Source: Termitomyces sp. T153
Taxonomy: Eukaryota; Basidiomycota; Agaricomycetes; Agaricales; Lyophyllaceae
Assembly: GCA_018296165.2 (NCBI GenBank)
Contig: JACKQL020000008.1
Coordinates: forward strand, 744,001 to 808,000
Reading direction: 5' to 3'
DNA length: 64,000 nucleotides
Both the position numbers and the translations under genes were made by a program. Numbering within the stretch: the first letter of the stretch is position 1; every line of letters starts with the position of its first letter. Below are positions 11,448 to 23,247 of the stretch, piece after piece. The notes below the pieces were generated by a model that saw nothing but the letters and a program-made list of their open reading frames with translations, ran no database searches and was not told the DNA's origin.

Positions 11448-12532
11448 TGTCAGGTTCCACTGACCATGGGAGCTCAGCTTAATTGGGCAAGGCATTACTA
11501 GGCAGAGGCAATATTCTGTGCTTATAATCTAGTGCTCTGGGAAGGTCTGGAGTTGAGGTACTTGCAAGGATGAGCTAAGGGAAGTGGTCCAAGCAAGTCC
11601 AGAGTGGTCTATGGGAGTCTAAGACAAGATACAAAGAAGGGTTGGGCTGGGGGAAGACTCAGGTACAAGTTCAGAGGCAAATACAGAGGGTGTGTGGCAA
11701 ACAGAGGCCACATGAGTGATGGGAGCAGGGCCAGAGATTAATGGGGGATCCATTAATATTGATGAGTTCTGAGGCCAAGTATAGGGCAAGGTCCAGAGTT
11801 AATTGTGAATTTATGAGGTGATACAAGTATGGTCAGAGTTTGTAATAGAGTTAGACTTGAAAGAGACTCAGGCAACAATAAAGAAAATAGATGCAGGTGA
11901 GACAAGATAGAGTCAAGATGGGACAGAGACAAGACTGAATAGATTAGGAGAGAACACAAGACTATAATGGGATGAAGCTAGAAATAGAGACAAGACTGGA
12001 AACATAACAGACACAGGATGTAACAAGAGAATAATGGCAATATCAAGACTACTGTAACAGATATTCTCCTACAGCTTATATACTGACTACTAAATGTCCT
12101 CCAGGGACTGAGGGTGCAATGGCAGGGCTTGTTGTAGTCATGTGGGGTTGATGGGTATTAGTTTTGATCAGATGGGAGGCTACAGTGATATTCTGATGGA
12201 AACTGATGGGGATGCAGTCTGCCCTGTAGCCATCAAGAAGTTCTGGAGCAGTTAGGTGGGGACAAGTCAGTGATGTGTGCTGGGGTCAGGGGAGATGTTG
12301 GAGGGTCCTGGAGCTTGGGAAGAGAACAGAGAGTGATGGGGCCCACAGGAAATGCATCAGGGTTTGCCAGGGGGTCATTAGGGTTTGCTAGGGAAGTGTC
12401 AGAGTTAGCTGGGGCAGGTGCTGTGGGTGAACAAATGTCAGGGTGAGTTGAGTTGAGGGAGTGTTGGTGAGGATTGCAGGGAAGCAGGGCAGCTTGGGAA
12501 GAGGTCTAGAGGTCTGGGAGTGGGTTGTGACA
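11448..12532 (-). repeat. 5' LTR of element A
   Basis: A 1085-bp LTR in minus orientation, TGTCACAACCC to GGAACCTGACA, flanked on the right by ATTTC at 12533-12537. It shares terminal sequences with the LTRs of C, D and G, so all four belong to one LTR superfamily. Confidence 0.9.
12039..12082 (-). promoter_or_regulatory. TATA box and likely transcript start in the 5' LTR of element A
   Basis: On the minus strand TATATAA (12082 to 12076) lies 32 nt upstream of AGTCTTGATATT (12050 to 12039). The same spacing and start sequence occur in C, D and G. The start position is inferred from spacing and from pairing with the primer-binding site. Confidence 0.55.
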
Positions 12533-12537
12533 ATTTC

Positions 12538-13400
12538 CTTGTAATTGACTGTTAGATTTACATGTTTTCATGTATCAAGACACCCAAAAAACAACTGATG
12601 TCATGCAAATTTGTCTTTTGACTACATGTGAGAGTATGAAGGTACATACCTGAATTTATCTGAAAACCCAACACTGCTGGATGCCAATTGTCAATCACCT
12701 GTTGCAAAGGGCAAACTGTATACAAAAATTAATGAAGTGTATAAGAATTTTGAAGAACAATGACTCATGATCTCTTTCAATGCTGAACACATGTTTCTTT
12801 GTCAATGTGCCAGGTACCAAGTGCTGGATAATTATATGTTGCATTCCAGCTGTAAGACCTTCCTGAATAGCTGTATGTATATGCCTTGTCAAGATGTCAT
12901 TCCACATTGTTACTACTCATTACTATCTCACCTTGGTTTAATGTCAGAGATTGCACTTGTGCAAGCAATTATTAATGATGAAGAGGATGAAGCAATGCTT
13001 GCCAACATTGCCAATATAACTTCAATGAAGAAAAGTGATGCCATTGCATACTGACCAAGAACAGGATCCTGCATGGGCAGAAGTGGTCCAAATCAAAGAG
13101 ATTACAAGCCCACAGTCATGGAGATTAGTGTACATTCACAAGGACAGATAGATTTTGGATGAGGAACTTATATTCATGATATATGGTGCAATTACCAACA
13201 AAGATTTCCTCCCTCTTAAAAAGGATGCATACATGAGGTCAGGTAAGACAGTCAAAAGTAAGATACAAAGAGTTAACTTACAAGGTCAGCAACTACAAAG
13301 GCATAGAATGAAATTCATGAAACAATCAGTCAAACTCAATGGACTTGGGACTCAACATTTTGAAGATGCAATAAAGAGTGCTGGATAAATATGCAACTAT
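12538..13400 (+). pseudogene. Decayed coding DNA of unknown family
   Basis: Two plus-strand frames, 12767-13054 and 13155-13388, have protein-like composition (for example EIALVQAIINDEEDEAMLAN) but are separated by stops, and no start can be justified. I do not recognise a domain. The DNA is CpG-poor like the surrounding transposons, so a transposon or repeated-gene origin is likely. Confidence 0.25.
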
Positions 13401-13499
13401 TTTCATTGCAATCCATTGCAAGTTTGCCAAAGGTTGACTCAGGTGTTGGCAGGATGCCTATGTAGGCCAGAACACAAGATACATAGACATTACAAACTG

Positions 13500-13890
13500 T
13501 TTATAAATCCATGCCAACATCAGAGGTGTCATTGAACAAAGAGCATCATCCATTGAACAAGGATTTGGACCCATACAGACTTATGAAAAGGATCCTTCCC
13601 AAAGATTTTATAGTAACTGAGAACAACATAGTACAGTATTCCAGAGCAAGATTAGGTGAAGATGGCAAGCAAACATAGGTAACTCTCATATAACTAAAAA
13701 AACAAAAATAAATGAATGCATGTTCCAGGTATGAATTATGCAAATTGGAAAGATTCAGAATAGCAGACATAGTGGCTGTTCAATTATTGTTTCAAGTTGT
13801 CAATCTGAGCAGAGGCAAACTGAAAATGCTACTGGTATTGAGGTCCATTACACTCATTGATGAGAGCTTCAGATCAGTAAGCACATAATG
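13500..13890 (+). pseudogene. Fragment of a repeated fungal ORF, unidentified
   Basis: Two good protein-like blocks read on the plus strand: YRLMKRILPKDFIVTENNIV around 13570-13620, and RIADIVAVQ followed by KLKMLLVLRSITLIDESF around 13750-13860. The second resembles a segment I associate with multi-copy ORFs of Agaricomycetes, but I cannot name the family with certainty. A 50-60 bp interval between them has splice-like ends. Confidence 0.3.
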
Positions 13891-14726
13891 CATGAAATGA
13901 CATATATATATATATATAGCCAAACTCACCATCCAACAATTCAATGCAGAGTGGAGATAAGCTCAAGGTGAAGCTCAGGGAGATAGTGAGTGATGTCTTG
14001 CACAAAATGAAGGTCAACTCAGCTAAACAGACCAAACAACCATAAGGCCACCCCAACTTTGATCATAGTACTCTAAAGCCATACATAAATACACATTGTC
14101 ACATATGAACACCCTCAACAACAATGAAATTGACTGGCCAAAATAATGAAGGTTACCATGCAATTCAGCTGACCCAGATTATACAATCCATTGCTGTAGG
14201 AGCAGCTGACTAAGCAACCAACAGAGTGTTTCTGTCAAGTTTTCAATCTCAGATAACAGAAAGTTAACATGTTATAATGTTACCTTTGTAAATTTAGCTT
14301 GTAGTCATGAACATGAACACATTGCAAAGCTGTCTGGAATGAACTTCTAAATAAGACAAATAGAAACACAGACATATTATGAAGCTGTCCTGAGGGAAAT
14401 ACAAAAGAATTTTTAGGGACTAGGAGTTATTATCTGTAGTTATGCATTTATCTGTAGTTATGCATTTATCTGTAGTTATGCATGTCCTGAATAAAACCAC
14501 CACAAATAAAAAACAGAAAGAAAGCAAAAATATCAAAGAATATCAAAGAATAACATAACAAGAAAGAAAAAGGAAAAGGAAAAAAAGGAACTCACAAGTT
14601 GTGTTCATTAGCCAGTCTTAATAGCCAGAAGGAAGCAAAATATGAGGACAAGGATACTCAGTCAGAATAGGTCACATAAGTCAAATCATGTGGTGTGTTG
14701 TTGATTTTCATTCATTAGCTGGTTGC
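13891..14726. other. Gene-free AT-rich region with short repeats
   Basis: Contains a (TA)n run near 13902-13918 and a triplicated 19-bp TATCTGTAGTTATGCATTT unit near 14430-14485. A block at 14610-14680 resembles the sequence just right of element B (34199-34290). No gene or RNA was recognised. Confidence 0.4.
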
Positions 14727-14731
14727 ATTAG

Positions 14732-14971
14732 TGTCAGGGGACATCCCACTTGTTTCCCCTTCTCCTTCTCCAGTTCTTATCAGATCTCCCCCATTATAGT
14801 TTTCCTTCATTCTCCTTCCTTTTCCCTATCTATTGATCCTAGTTTCAGCCCTCAGGCTGCACCGGCTCTCTGTCAATAATTCAGACAAGTGTGGCCCCTT
14901 TGACACTGCCACCAGCTTATGTAACTGCTGACCAATTGCTGACACATCACTTTTGTCTTTTTTCTCTATCA
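14732..14971 (+). repeat. 5' LTR of element B, first part
   Basis: The 240 bp match the first part of the 3' LTR at 33757-33996 (TGTCAGGGGA start). The match ends at ...CTATCA, where the Helitron pair begins; the LTR continues with TACTGTACAG at 28612. Confidence 0.95.
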
Positions 14972-15012
14972 CGAGCTACACCCCGTGCCTTTGGCATGGG
15001 CCTGTAGCTCTT
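14972..15012 (-). other. 3' terminal hairpin of Helitron 2
   Basis: GAGCTAC...CCGTGCC and GGCATGGG...GTAGCTC form a stem with a three-base loop at the Helitron end. The end reads CTCG rather than the canonical CTRR. Confidence 0.75.
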
Positions 15013-15200
15013 GCTTCATCCCAGACCCAACCTCACTTCGTTCAGTTAGGTCCTTGATATTCTACTCAATGCTTCATCCCAGACCCAACCTCACTTCATT
15101 TGGTTAGGTCCTTGTAATTCAAACTCAATGCTTCATCCCAGACCCAACCTCACTTTGTTTGGTTAGGTCTTTGTATTTCAAACTCAATGCTAAGTCCTAG
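15013..15200 (+). repeat. 59-bp subterminal tandem repeat, three copies, Helitron 2
   Basis: Units start at 15013, 15071 and 15130, with a degenerate fourth at 15189. Each contains CCCAACCTCACTT followed by GGTTAGGTC, able to form a small CCAACC/GGTTAGG hairpin. The same unit is expanded in the adjacent large Helitron. Confidence 0.85.
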
Positions 15201-15987
15201 AACTACTGAGAATATCTATACTACACTGTCAACCCATATACATTAGGTGCTGAAATTCACAGAGGTTAGCAATTTGGTGTTTGAAAGAGATCTACCTTAA
15301 AAGCAGAAAGCCAATAACTGTTTAGAAAAGAAAATGGATAATACTTGGATTAGTTCTCAGACAAATATAGAGAAAGCATACCTGCAAAGCTACTGAACAC
15401 TCAGAAAGGGAGCCTAATGAAGAATGTAGTGAAGTCTGATCTCAGCCATGATTAGTCCATAAAAGTTACACTCAGAAAAAGAATACACCTAGCCCAATTC
15501 AGCTTTAATATAGAAACAACCACCAAAATCAGCCATTGGACAATTAAGCAAAGAAAAGAAAGCCCACCCAAAAGAAGAGAAAGCTACTCAATGCTTAGAA
15601 AAAGCCTGAAGAAGGATGCAATAGTGGAAATCTGGTTATCAGCTATGATCAGTGATTGGAGATGACAAAAAGTAGAGCATACATGGCCAATTAAGTGTAA
15701 AAACCTCCAAAAGAGGGTCAGTAGAGTCTATCAGGCCAAACAAAGCTTATTCTCACAGTATGAGAGCAGAGAGAATGGTTGATGCTTCAGATTGAAAAGA
15801 AAGGTCAAAAGAAAGAGTGATTTTGGTGCAACGATTGATCTTTGCCACCACACTAAAGGAAAAGGCCAAAAATTTGAAGCCAGCCAACTTATGTAATTTT
15901 ACATAAGCATTACATAAGGAATCTTCCCAGGTTGTTGGAAGATTGAGGCACAGCCACTTTCCCAGGAGTCGTCCCATATACTATAGA

Positions 15988-16027
15988 CGAGCTACGCCCC
16001 GTGCCTTCGGCACGGGCCTGTAGCTCT
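15988..16027 (-). other. 3' terminal hairpin of Helitron 1
   Basis: GAGCTACGCCCCGTGCC, loop TTC, GGCACGGGCCTGTAGCTC: an almost perfect stem of about 16 bp at the Helitron 3' end, the usual place for the transposition terminator hairpin. The final bases are CTCG on the minus strand. Confidence 0.8.
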
Positions 16028-16028
16028 T

Positions 16029-16554
16029 GCTTCATCCCAGACCCAACCTCACTTCGTTCGGTTAGGTCCTCGATATTCTACTCAATGCTTCATCCCAGAC
16101 CCAACCTCACTTCGTTCGGTTAGGTCTTTGTATTTCTAACTCAGTGCTTCATCCCAGACCCAACCTCACTTCGTTCGGTTAGGTCTTTGTATTTCTAACT
16201 CAATGCTTCATCCCAGACCCAACCTCACTTTGTTCGGTTAGGTCTTTGTATTTCCAACTCAATGCTTTATCCTAGACCCAACCTCACTTCGTTCGGTTAG
16301 GTCTTTGTATTTCTAACTCAGTGCTTCATCCCAGACCCAACTTCACTTTGTTCGGTTAGGTCTTTGTATTTCCAACTCAATGCTTTATCCCAGACCCAAC
16401 CTCACTTCGTTCAGTTAGGTCTTTGTATTTCTAACTCAGTGCTTCATCCCAGACCCAACCTCACTTCGTTTGGTTAGGTCCTTGTATTTCTAACTCAATG
16501 CTAAGTCCCAGACCCAACCTCACTTCATTCGGTTAGGTCTTTGTATTTTGTTGA
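16029..16554 (+). repeat. 59-bp tandem repeat array, nine copies, Helitron 1
   Basis: Unit starts are at 16029, 16087, 16146, 16205, 16264, 16323, 16382, 16441 and 16500, giving a period of 59 bp (58 for the first). Each unit holds a GCTTCATCCCAGACCCAACC segment and a potential CCAACC/GGTTAGG hairpin. Copies differ by few bases, mostly C/T. It lies between the terminal hairpin and the helicase gene. Confidence 0.93.
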
Positions 16555-16837
16555 CCAAGTGTTGCTTTTCTCTTACCATTCAATACACTGAGATTTCATC
16601 TATAAACCAATCATGTATCTATATTACATTATTAACAAAATACTACAATGTCCACTGGTATATATTAGAGATGCTGAAAATTATAAAAGTTAGTACTAAC
16701 CAAGCAATTCTTAAATGGTCACACTTATATTTGTAAACCATTGAGAATATCTATACTACATGGTCCAACTATATACATTAGGTGCTGAAGTTCATAGAAG
16801 TTAGCAATTTGTTGCCTGAATCCAACAAAAGTCACAC

Positions 16838-19800
16838 TTACATTTGTAAACCATTCAGGATTTCTTGATAGACAATATTTGCAGTCTTTCTTGATGTGTT
16901 TTCTGGGTCCAAAATCACTTTGATACGATCTCCTGATGTGCACCGAGAGAGTGCAACATAAAGTTGGCCATGTGAAAAAACTCCTGATCGAAGGTCCAAT
17001 CCAACATGCTTGACTGATTGACCCTGAGACTTGTTGATTGTCATAGCAAAGGCCAATCGAACTGGGAATTGTCTCCTGCGCAATGGAATTGGCAAATCCT
17101 CTTCAGAGACATCCATGTTGATTCTTGGAATCAAAACAATTGATCCTGCAAACTTGGCATCCCCACTGATGATCCGACATCTGAGAACTCTAGTGCTGAT
17201 GTGGGTGACAATCATTCTTGTCCCATTGCAAAGTCCTTTAGTTGTATCCAGATTCCTGAGCAGCATGACAGGAACACCAATCTTTAGAGCCAATTTAGCT
17301 AAAGGCAAATTACTGGCTTTCAAAGAGTTGAGGTATTCCATTGGATACAATGTCAGGTCATTAACATTTCCATCATTAGACATGACAGAGTCTGCACTCT
17401 GCATAACCTTCTCTTCTCCTAGATATTTCTGTAGAACCTCTGAGTTGATATCCTCTATATCAGAGTTCTTGCCAGAAAGAATGGTTCGGTCCAGGTAATA
17501 CTGATCATCTTGATAGTGATTAATATGAGGATAAGTGGAAGAGATTAATCCTTTGATAGAATTGTCATCACAGATCATAGTTGCAGGAAGTTGTACTGTT
17601 TCTCCAGGCCCAAGATTTTTTCCAGCACCAACATCTAACAACCATGCTGCATGAGCAGCATTATCAGGAGTCTGATCCAATCTCATGTTTTGAACCAAAT
17701 AGTGAACTTGAATCTGATCCCAAAGTCTTCCTCTTTTGAGTGAAGCAGCAATCATCTGCTGCCTGAGTCCTTGTTGGATAACTGGGAGAGTTTGCCTAAA
17801 ATCTCCTCCAAACACCACAGTCACTCCGCCAAAAGGAACATCCTTCTCCAGGATGTCTCTGAACCCTCGATCCACAGAGTCAATGGCATTTTTGTGTTGC
17901 ATTGGGACTTCATCCCAGATGACAACTTTGGTCTGGAGTAAGAGTTGAGACAACTGAGTTCCTCTTTTGATATTGGCAATGGATGTATCTAGAGCAGGAA
18001 TGGGGATTTTAAACCTTGAATGTGCAGTTCTACCACCCTCCAGCAATAAGGCAGCAATCCCAGATGATGCTACACATAATGCCACATCTCCATTGGACCG
18101 AACAGCAGAAGCCAAAGTGTTGCAGACAAATGTTTTGCCACATCCACCTGCACTGTGAATGAATATCATCTTGCCCAAGTTGTTGTCCACAGAGTCCATA
18201 ACTTCATTGAAGGCCCCTAGTTGTTCACCATTAAACCTGGCCTTGTTTTCATTCACCCTTCTCTTCAACTCCTCAATGTCATAATCTGTTTCTTCTTGCA
18301 AAAGTCTATTGCCTAAAATTGTTTGATCAGTCCTAGAGTCAATTCTCTATACAATGGCTGGCTTACCTGGAATTACATTCCAAACTTGTTGAGGTTCTGG
18401 CATGTTGGGAAAGTCTTGAAGAGTCTTGCCAAAATTCTTCAAGTTGTCATTGATCAGATGAAGGCCATAGTCATAAACATCTTCATCAGTAAAGACTCTA
18501 TCTCTGTACTGCTGGATATTCTCCAATCTGTGTCTAAGATCATCACAAATAGAGTGCTTGAATTCATTCCATAGAGCCTCTGGAGTGGTAGGAGCACAGT
18601 GAAATAGGATAGTGCAAAAGAGCTGTCTAAGAGCTGATCCTGATTGGATTGGAGCAGCTTCAGCAAGACATTGCCTCCATTCTGCATCATCTTCCAAAAG
18701 GCCAAGGGCCTTGCATGCCTCTTTGTAAGTAGGATAGGTGTGGCCATTGACTGTCCTAAGGTCAGCCCATGATTTTGCATTCATCACAACTGTCAGGAGC
18801 ATCCTAAGGTAGAACCTTTCTCCCTGTCTGGGTGAAGCAAAGTACATCCTTCCAATAGCTGTTCCTCTTTGCCTCTCCTTCCAACTTCTTTTAGAAGCTT
18901 CATAGACAAACTTGGTTGGAAAGCTCTGATAAGTGGTGTTGTTATTAGGGAATCTGGCATTGGCTTCAAACCAAGCAGTAAGTGCAGTCTTGTCTGCATT
19001 AGGCCTGGCAGCTACAATCTCCAAAGGCTCATTATCCTGGAAGTAAACTTCATGCTGGCCTTCCAAATGGACAGGTAATCGATACACAGGAGGATATTCC
19101 CCATGCATGTTGAATTCAAAGATGTGCCAGCATGATTCAGCTGCAGAAATGTATCTGGCATCTAAGTGTTCTTTAATTTCATCCCTCTGGTCTCCCTGGT
19201 CTCTGGCAATTTCCAAAGTGGTCCTATCATGGCCTTTGTAGATGTACTTGTGAATGTATTTGATGGCTTCTACTGAAGCACAGACCTCCACATTGATGTG
19301 GCATTGATACTTGGCTGAGAGATAAGGATTGTATGGGACAACATCACGATTGTCATAATGATGACCATTTTTTTCAAAAAAGCGCCCATTGTCAGGTCTG
19401 GCATATTGAGGATAACCATTTTCCCCATACTGAGTAGCGTCTTGAAATTCCTTTGGGTATCTTTTAGAACATTTGCCATCTACCATGCATTTAGCATTGG
19501 GTTTGGCAGCTCCACATGGACCATGGACCATGTTAGTAGTAACAACCTAATTACAAACTTAAGTAATGGGATTAAGAATTCAAACAAAGCCAATACCTGA
19601 TACAAATGAGGCTGAGTAGCTGGATCTGGAATTTGAGCTGAGACAATAGAATCTACATGAGCTGCATTCTGTATCCTATAATGATGATGGAAAAAAATCA
19701 AGATATGCATATGTGGAAGTCCTCTCTTTTGGAATTCAATAGTATGAACATGTGCCACACAGCTGCCAAAGAGACCCTCTTTAATCTCCTTTACCACAGC

Positions 19801-22412
19801 ATTTTTTCTGAGTTCAAATCTGTGGCAACAATATCTGGTTGATCAGCAGCTGTTTGTTTTTTTCCATTGACTGCAGGTTCCTTCAAGAGAGCTTCTTCAA
19901 TTTCTGACCACTTTGGATTGGCAGTCATAGTCAAGAAGAGATCAGGTTTTCCAAAATGCCTGCAGATAGCCATAGAGTCCTGGAATAATTGCTGCATTTG
20001 TCGTTCACTTCCAGTATGGGAGGAAGGAAGAATAACACGATGGCTTTGTGGAGTAACTGCCTCATCTCCAGCAGCAGCATCTACTACTCCCTGATAAACC
20101 TCAGCTCTGATCTTCTTCTGATTGTGTCGAACCCAATTCAACTTGTTTTGTTCACTTGAAGCCCATGCATCAACAACATATTGTTGAAATAACCTTCCAC
20201 TCCAGAGTAATGCTGCATTAACTTCTAAAGTTCTTTTCTGCAGTCTATATGCATAATATGCAGTTTGAGTGACCTTTGGTGCTCTTTGTTGATTTTCTGG
20301 CCCAAAATGAGAGTGAATATTTGTGTGAAATCCTGGCTCTCCAGTTGGAAACATAATGGTATAATGCAATGGAGTATAATATGGGTGCAAATGACTGATC
20401 CGCTTCAATTGACCTCCATGCAAATGCAAGACTATATCACGATGATCTGATCGTTCTTCTGAGCCATCTCCAGGAATTATAGCTGCAACCCCCTCCTGTT
20501 CATTGGGGTTATTATGGCGTCGTGGGTCTCCAAAATCAGCTCTAAGTGTGACAGAAAGTCTTTGTGGTTGGCCTTCTGGAACTTCTCTCATAATCTGCCT
20601 GGCTTGCTTGTATAAATCAATGAAGGGATTGACTCTAGCAAGCATATCCTGCAAAGAGGCCATTATTTGAAGATCCAACCTGGAATTATTCTGTTGACGA
20701 AAAGCCAATTGCTGGTTGTGGTCATAAAAGTAGAGTTGTGCATATACAGGATGATTACCTTCAATAGGAAGCAAGGCACCTGTCAGATGATGGAGTTCTC
20801 CATTGATCCTAAAGCTATATGGTCCAGGAGCATTTGTAATGGCATGATCAATTTTAACTCCCAGAGATGTGAATGCAAAGGCTGCATTGTATTGATGGAT
20901 ATATGTTTTGAAAGTGTCAGAGAGAGGATGGTGGCCATGGAGTAAGCTGAGTAGTTCAGGTGGAGCATCTTTGAGTCTGGGCAAATTCACTTGGCCTTGT
21001 AAGCAGCACATTCCAAACTTTGGATTGTTTCTAGTAGACTTAGTGAGCTTTTCAGCATCAAAATGTAGAGCTTGACAGTGTGGACATATGACACTCATAG
21101 GACCAAGATAATAAGATGGGGGTTCTATCAAGTAAGGCTGCCTTCCTCTGGGAATAGGCTGAACAGGTCCAGGCTCTTGTATTTGTGGAATAGGAGGATG
21201 AACAGGAGGTGGTTCCAGTTGTTCTGCTGGTAGATTATCATCAGGAAGTTCTGCTGGTATATGTCTGGCAGGATCCAAGTCATCTTCATGAGGTATGTCA
21301 TTCTGAGGACCATGTTCAGCAGGATCAACATATTCCAAGTCATCTTCAGGAGGTATGTTATTTTGAGGAGCCAAGCCATTAAAGACTTGTTCTCCAAAAT
21401 CATTCATATTTTCCCTAGGTTCTTCAAAATGTTCAAGAGGGTGCAGCATCATTTCATTGAAGGCTGCATGAATATTTTCCAGTTCAATATCATCTTGAAG
21501 AGCAAAACCATTGAAATCCTCTTCTAAATCAGCTATATGTTGGCCCTCCCATAGTTGTAAAATCCTTTGAGCTAAAACATTATTGAAAGGCCTATGTTCA
21601 GGATCTTGCTCTGCTAATATTTGCTCATGTCTCTCTTGTCTCTGTCTAGCCTCCTCCTGCTGAGCAGCAAGTCTTTGTTCCTCTGCTAATCTCTGATCAT
21701 ATCTTTCTTGTCTTTGTCTTGCTTCTTCTTGCTCAGCAAAGAATCTCTGTCTTTCCTGCTCCAATGCAGCTAATGCATCTGATTGTTGAGCAGCAAGCCT
21801 CTGTCTATTCTGTTCCTGAGCAATATTTCTTTGTCTTTGTTGCTCTTGAAAAGCTGCTAATGCTCGTTGCTCTTGAGATGCATTATAATTAGACATCATT
21901 TCTCTATAAGCAATATTTCCTCTGGTCAAGTTGTTCAGTGCAGGATCAGCTTGTCCACTGGAGATATTATGTAGTGGTTGAGGGAGCCCTCTATGTCCAG
22001 AAGAAGAGGTAGATGGAACATTAGCAGTAGGAGCAAGGGATGTATGTGTTTGATTCTTATGTTTATGCTGATTCCTTCTCAAAACAGGTGCAGCAGGCAC
22101 ATTCTGAGGAATAGGATTTTGCAATGGGGCATCCCAACCCTCAGGTAAATGTGTTACAGGAGGTATATATATGCTCTGGCCCACAGGAGCATTCAAAGAA
22201 AATGGGTCATCAGAGATAGCTGGCAGTCTCACAGGTCTTTCAGAAGATCCAGAAGCAACATCATTCACAGAGGGGGCATTAGTACCCCTACCCAGTGCTA
22301 TAGAATCAAAATGCAAAGGTTGCACAGGTGGCATAGCAGCATTGGCCTGTTCAAAATTATGGAAAGAAGCTCTATTACCTCGGTTTGCACGTTGATCATC
22401 AGGATCAGTCAT
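16838..22412 (-). pseudogene. Helitron Rep-helicase (RepHel), three exons, one frameshift
   Basis: It encodes the rolling-circle initiator fused to a Pif1-type helicase that mobilises Helitrons. Exon 1 (19597 to about 22412) has a Gln/Glu-rich coiled coil (about 21580-21900), a Cys pair CPHC near 21085, and the HUH nuclease motif in RGLPHMHILIFF (19710-19745). An intron at 19547-19596 (50 bp, GT-AG) leads to exon 2 (18367-19546), which starts VVTTNMVHGPCG and holds the two-tyrosine motif KYIHKYIYKG near 19250. An intron at 18313-18366 leads to exon 3 (16838-18312), the helicase with Walker A GGCGKT near 18145 and WDEVPM near 17915. A one-base deletion near 19821 shifts the frame just before FELRKNAVV. 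Otherwise it is open, so decay is recent. The start (MTDPDDQ, 22412) is a guess; an upstream exon is possible. Confidence 0.9.
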
Positions 22413-22526
22413 TTGCAACAATTGTAGTCTACTTTGAGAGCGAGACTGTTGTCTTTGACTCTCAGGAGTACTGGGTAGTTCCTGGGTAGAAGGTGGCCTG
22501 AATTTTGTCAATAAACAAAGAATCAA

Positions 22527-23247
22527 AAAATAGTTAATAAGTACTCACATAATCAAGGCTTGAAAAGTAAACTGATAAAAATTATTGGAAGTGCTCAATA
22601 AAAAGCAATGTTTGATTCTGAATTCAAGCTAATGATGATTCTTCTAGATGAGAAAAATAAGAAACACATACTCAGCAACTGCCCAAAACTGAAGGATAAC
22701 AGCAGTATAACACAGAAAGCAGAAACTACCAAATTATCAGTCAAATACAGGCTTGAATAAGCAGGAAACATTCTTACCTGAGTGAGAGCCACATATAAAA
22801 TGGCTCAAATATGATGTGAGGATAAGAGCAAAGATTCTACTGAGAGAACATGAAGATCAACTGTCAGCACAGAAAAAGAGATTTACCTTGAAGGTAGAAA
22901 ACCAATAGCTGCTTCAAAAAAAAAAACAGATACTGCTCACAAATCAGCTCTCAGATAAACCTAGAGAAAACATACCTGCAAAGCTACTGAATGCACAGAA
23001 AAAAAGCCTGATAAAGACTGCAGTGAAGTCTGTTTTCAGTCATGATCAGTCAATAGAGGTGACTCTGAGAAAAGAAGTATACATAAGAAATTCAGCTTCT
23101 ATACACCATCAAAATCAGCCATCAGACAATTAGGCAAAGAAAAGAAGGCCCACCTCAAGGACAGAAAGCTACTCAATGCTAAGAAATAGCCTGATAAAAG
23201 ATGCAATAGTGAAGATCTGGTTATCAGTTTGATCAGTGATTGGAGAT
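22527..23247 (-). other. Helitron 1 leader and 5' subterminal region
   Basis: AT-rich non-coding DNA upstream of the Rep-helicase gene. From 22878 onward it matches Helitron 2 (15290-15660), and it ends at the element C target (GAGAT, 23243-23247). The Rep-helicase promoter should lie here but shows no clear box. Confidence 0.6.

Larger units (their letters stand above)
1253..12532 (-). mobile_element. Element A: Ty3/gypsy LTR retrotransposon, minus strand, decayed
   Basis: Both LTRs are present in minus orientation: the 5' LTR at 11448-12532 and a shortened 3' LTR at 1253-1765. They are bounded by the 5-bp duplication ATTTC (1248-1252 and 12533-12537), which proves a single insertion. Reading leftward from the 5' LTR are gag, a doubled retropepsin region, reverse transcriptase, part of RNase H and part of integrase. 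Pol stops near 6060 inside the integrase core. Between there and the 3' LTR lie fragments of other elements, so the integrase end, any chromodomain and any antisense gene are missing. Stops and frameshifts are frequent and CpG is rare. It is related to element G throughout gag-pol. Confidence 0.9.
14972..15987 (-). mobile_element. Helitron 2: short non-autonomous Helitron, minus strand
   Basis: A 1016-bp element. On the minus strand it begins TCTATAGTATATG at 15987 and ends with a palindromic hairpin and GTAGCTCG at 14972. Its two ends match those of the large Helitron to its right: 15189-15280 corresponds to 16730-16815, and 15290 onward corresponds to 22878 onward. It is therefore an internal-deletion derivative lacking the whole Rep-helicase gene. 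It also lacks element C and shows the empty target GATTGGAGATGAC at 15655-15667. No duplication flanks it, as expected of A|T insertion by Helitrons. Confidence 0.88.

Noticed and set aside
16029..16554. Regularly spaced repeats resembling a CRISPR array
   Set aside because: The whole 59-bp unit is repeated with no unique spacers, the context is eukaryotic and the array lies at a Helitron end; it is a tandem minisatellite.
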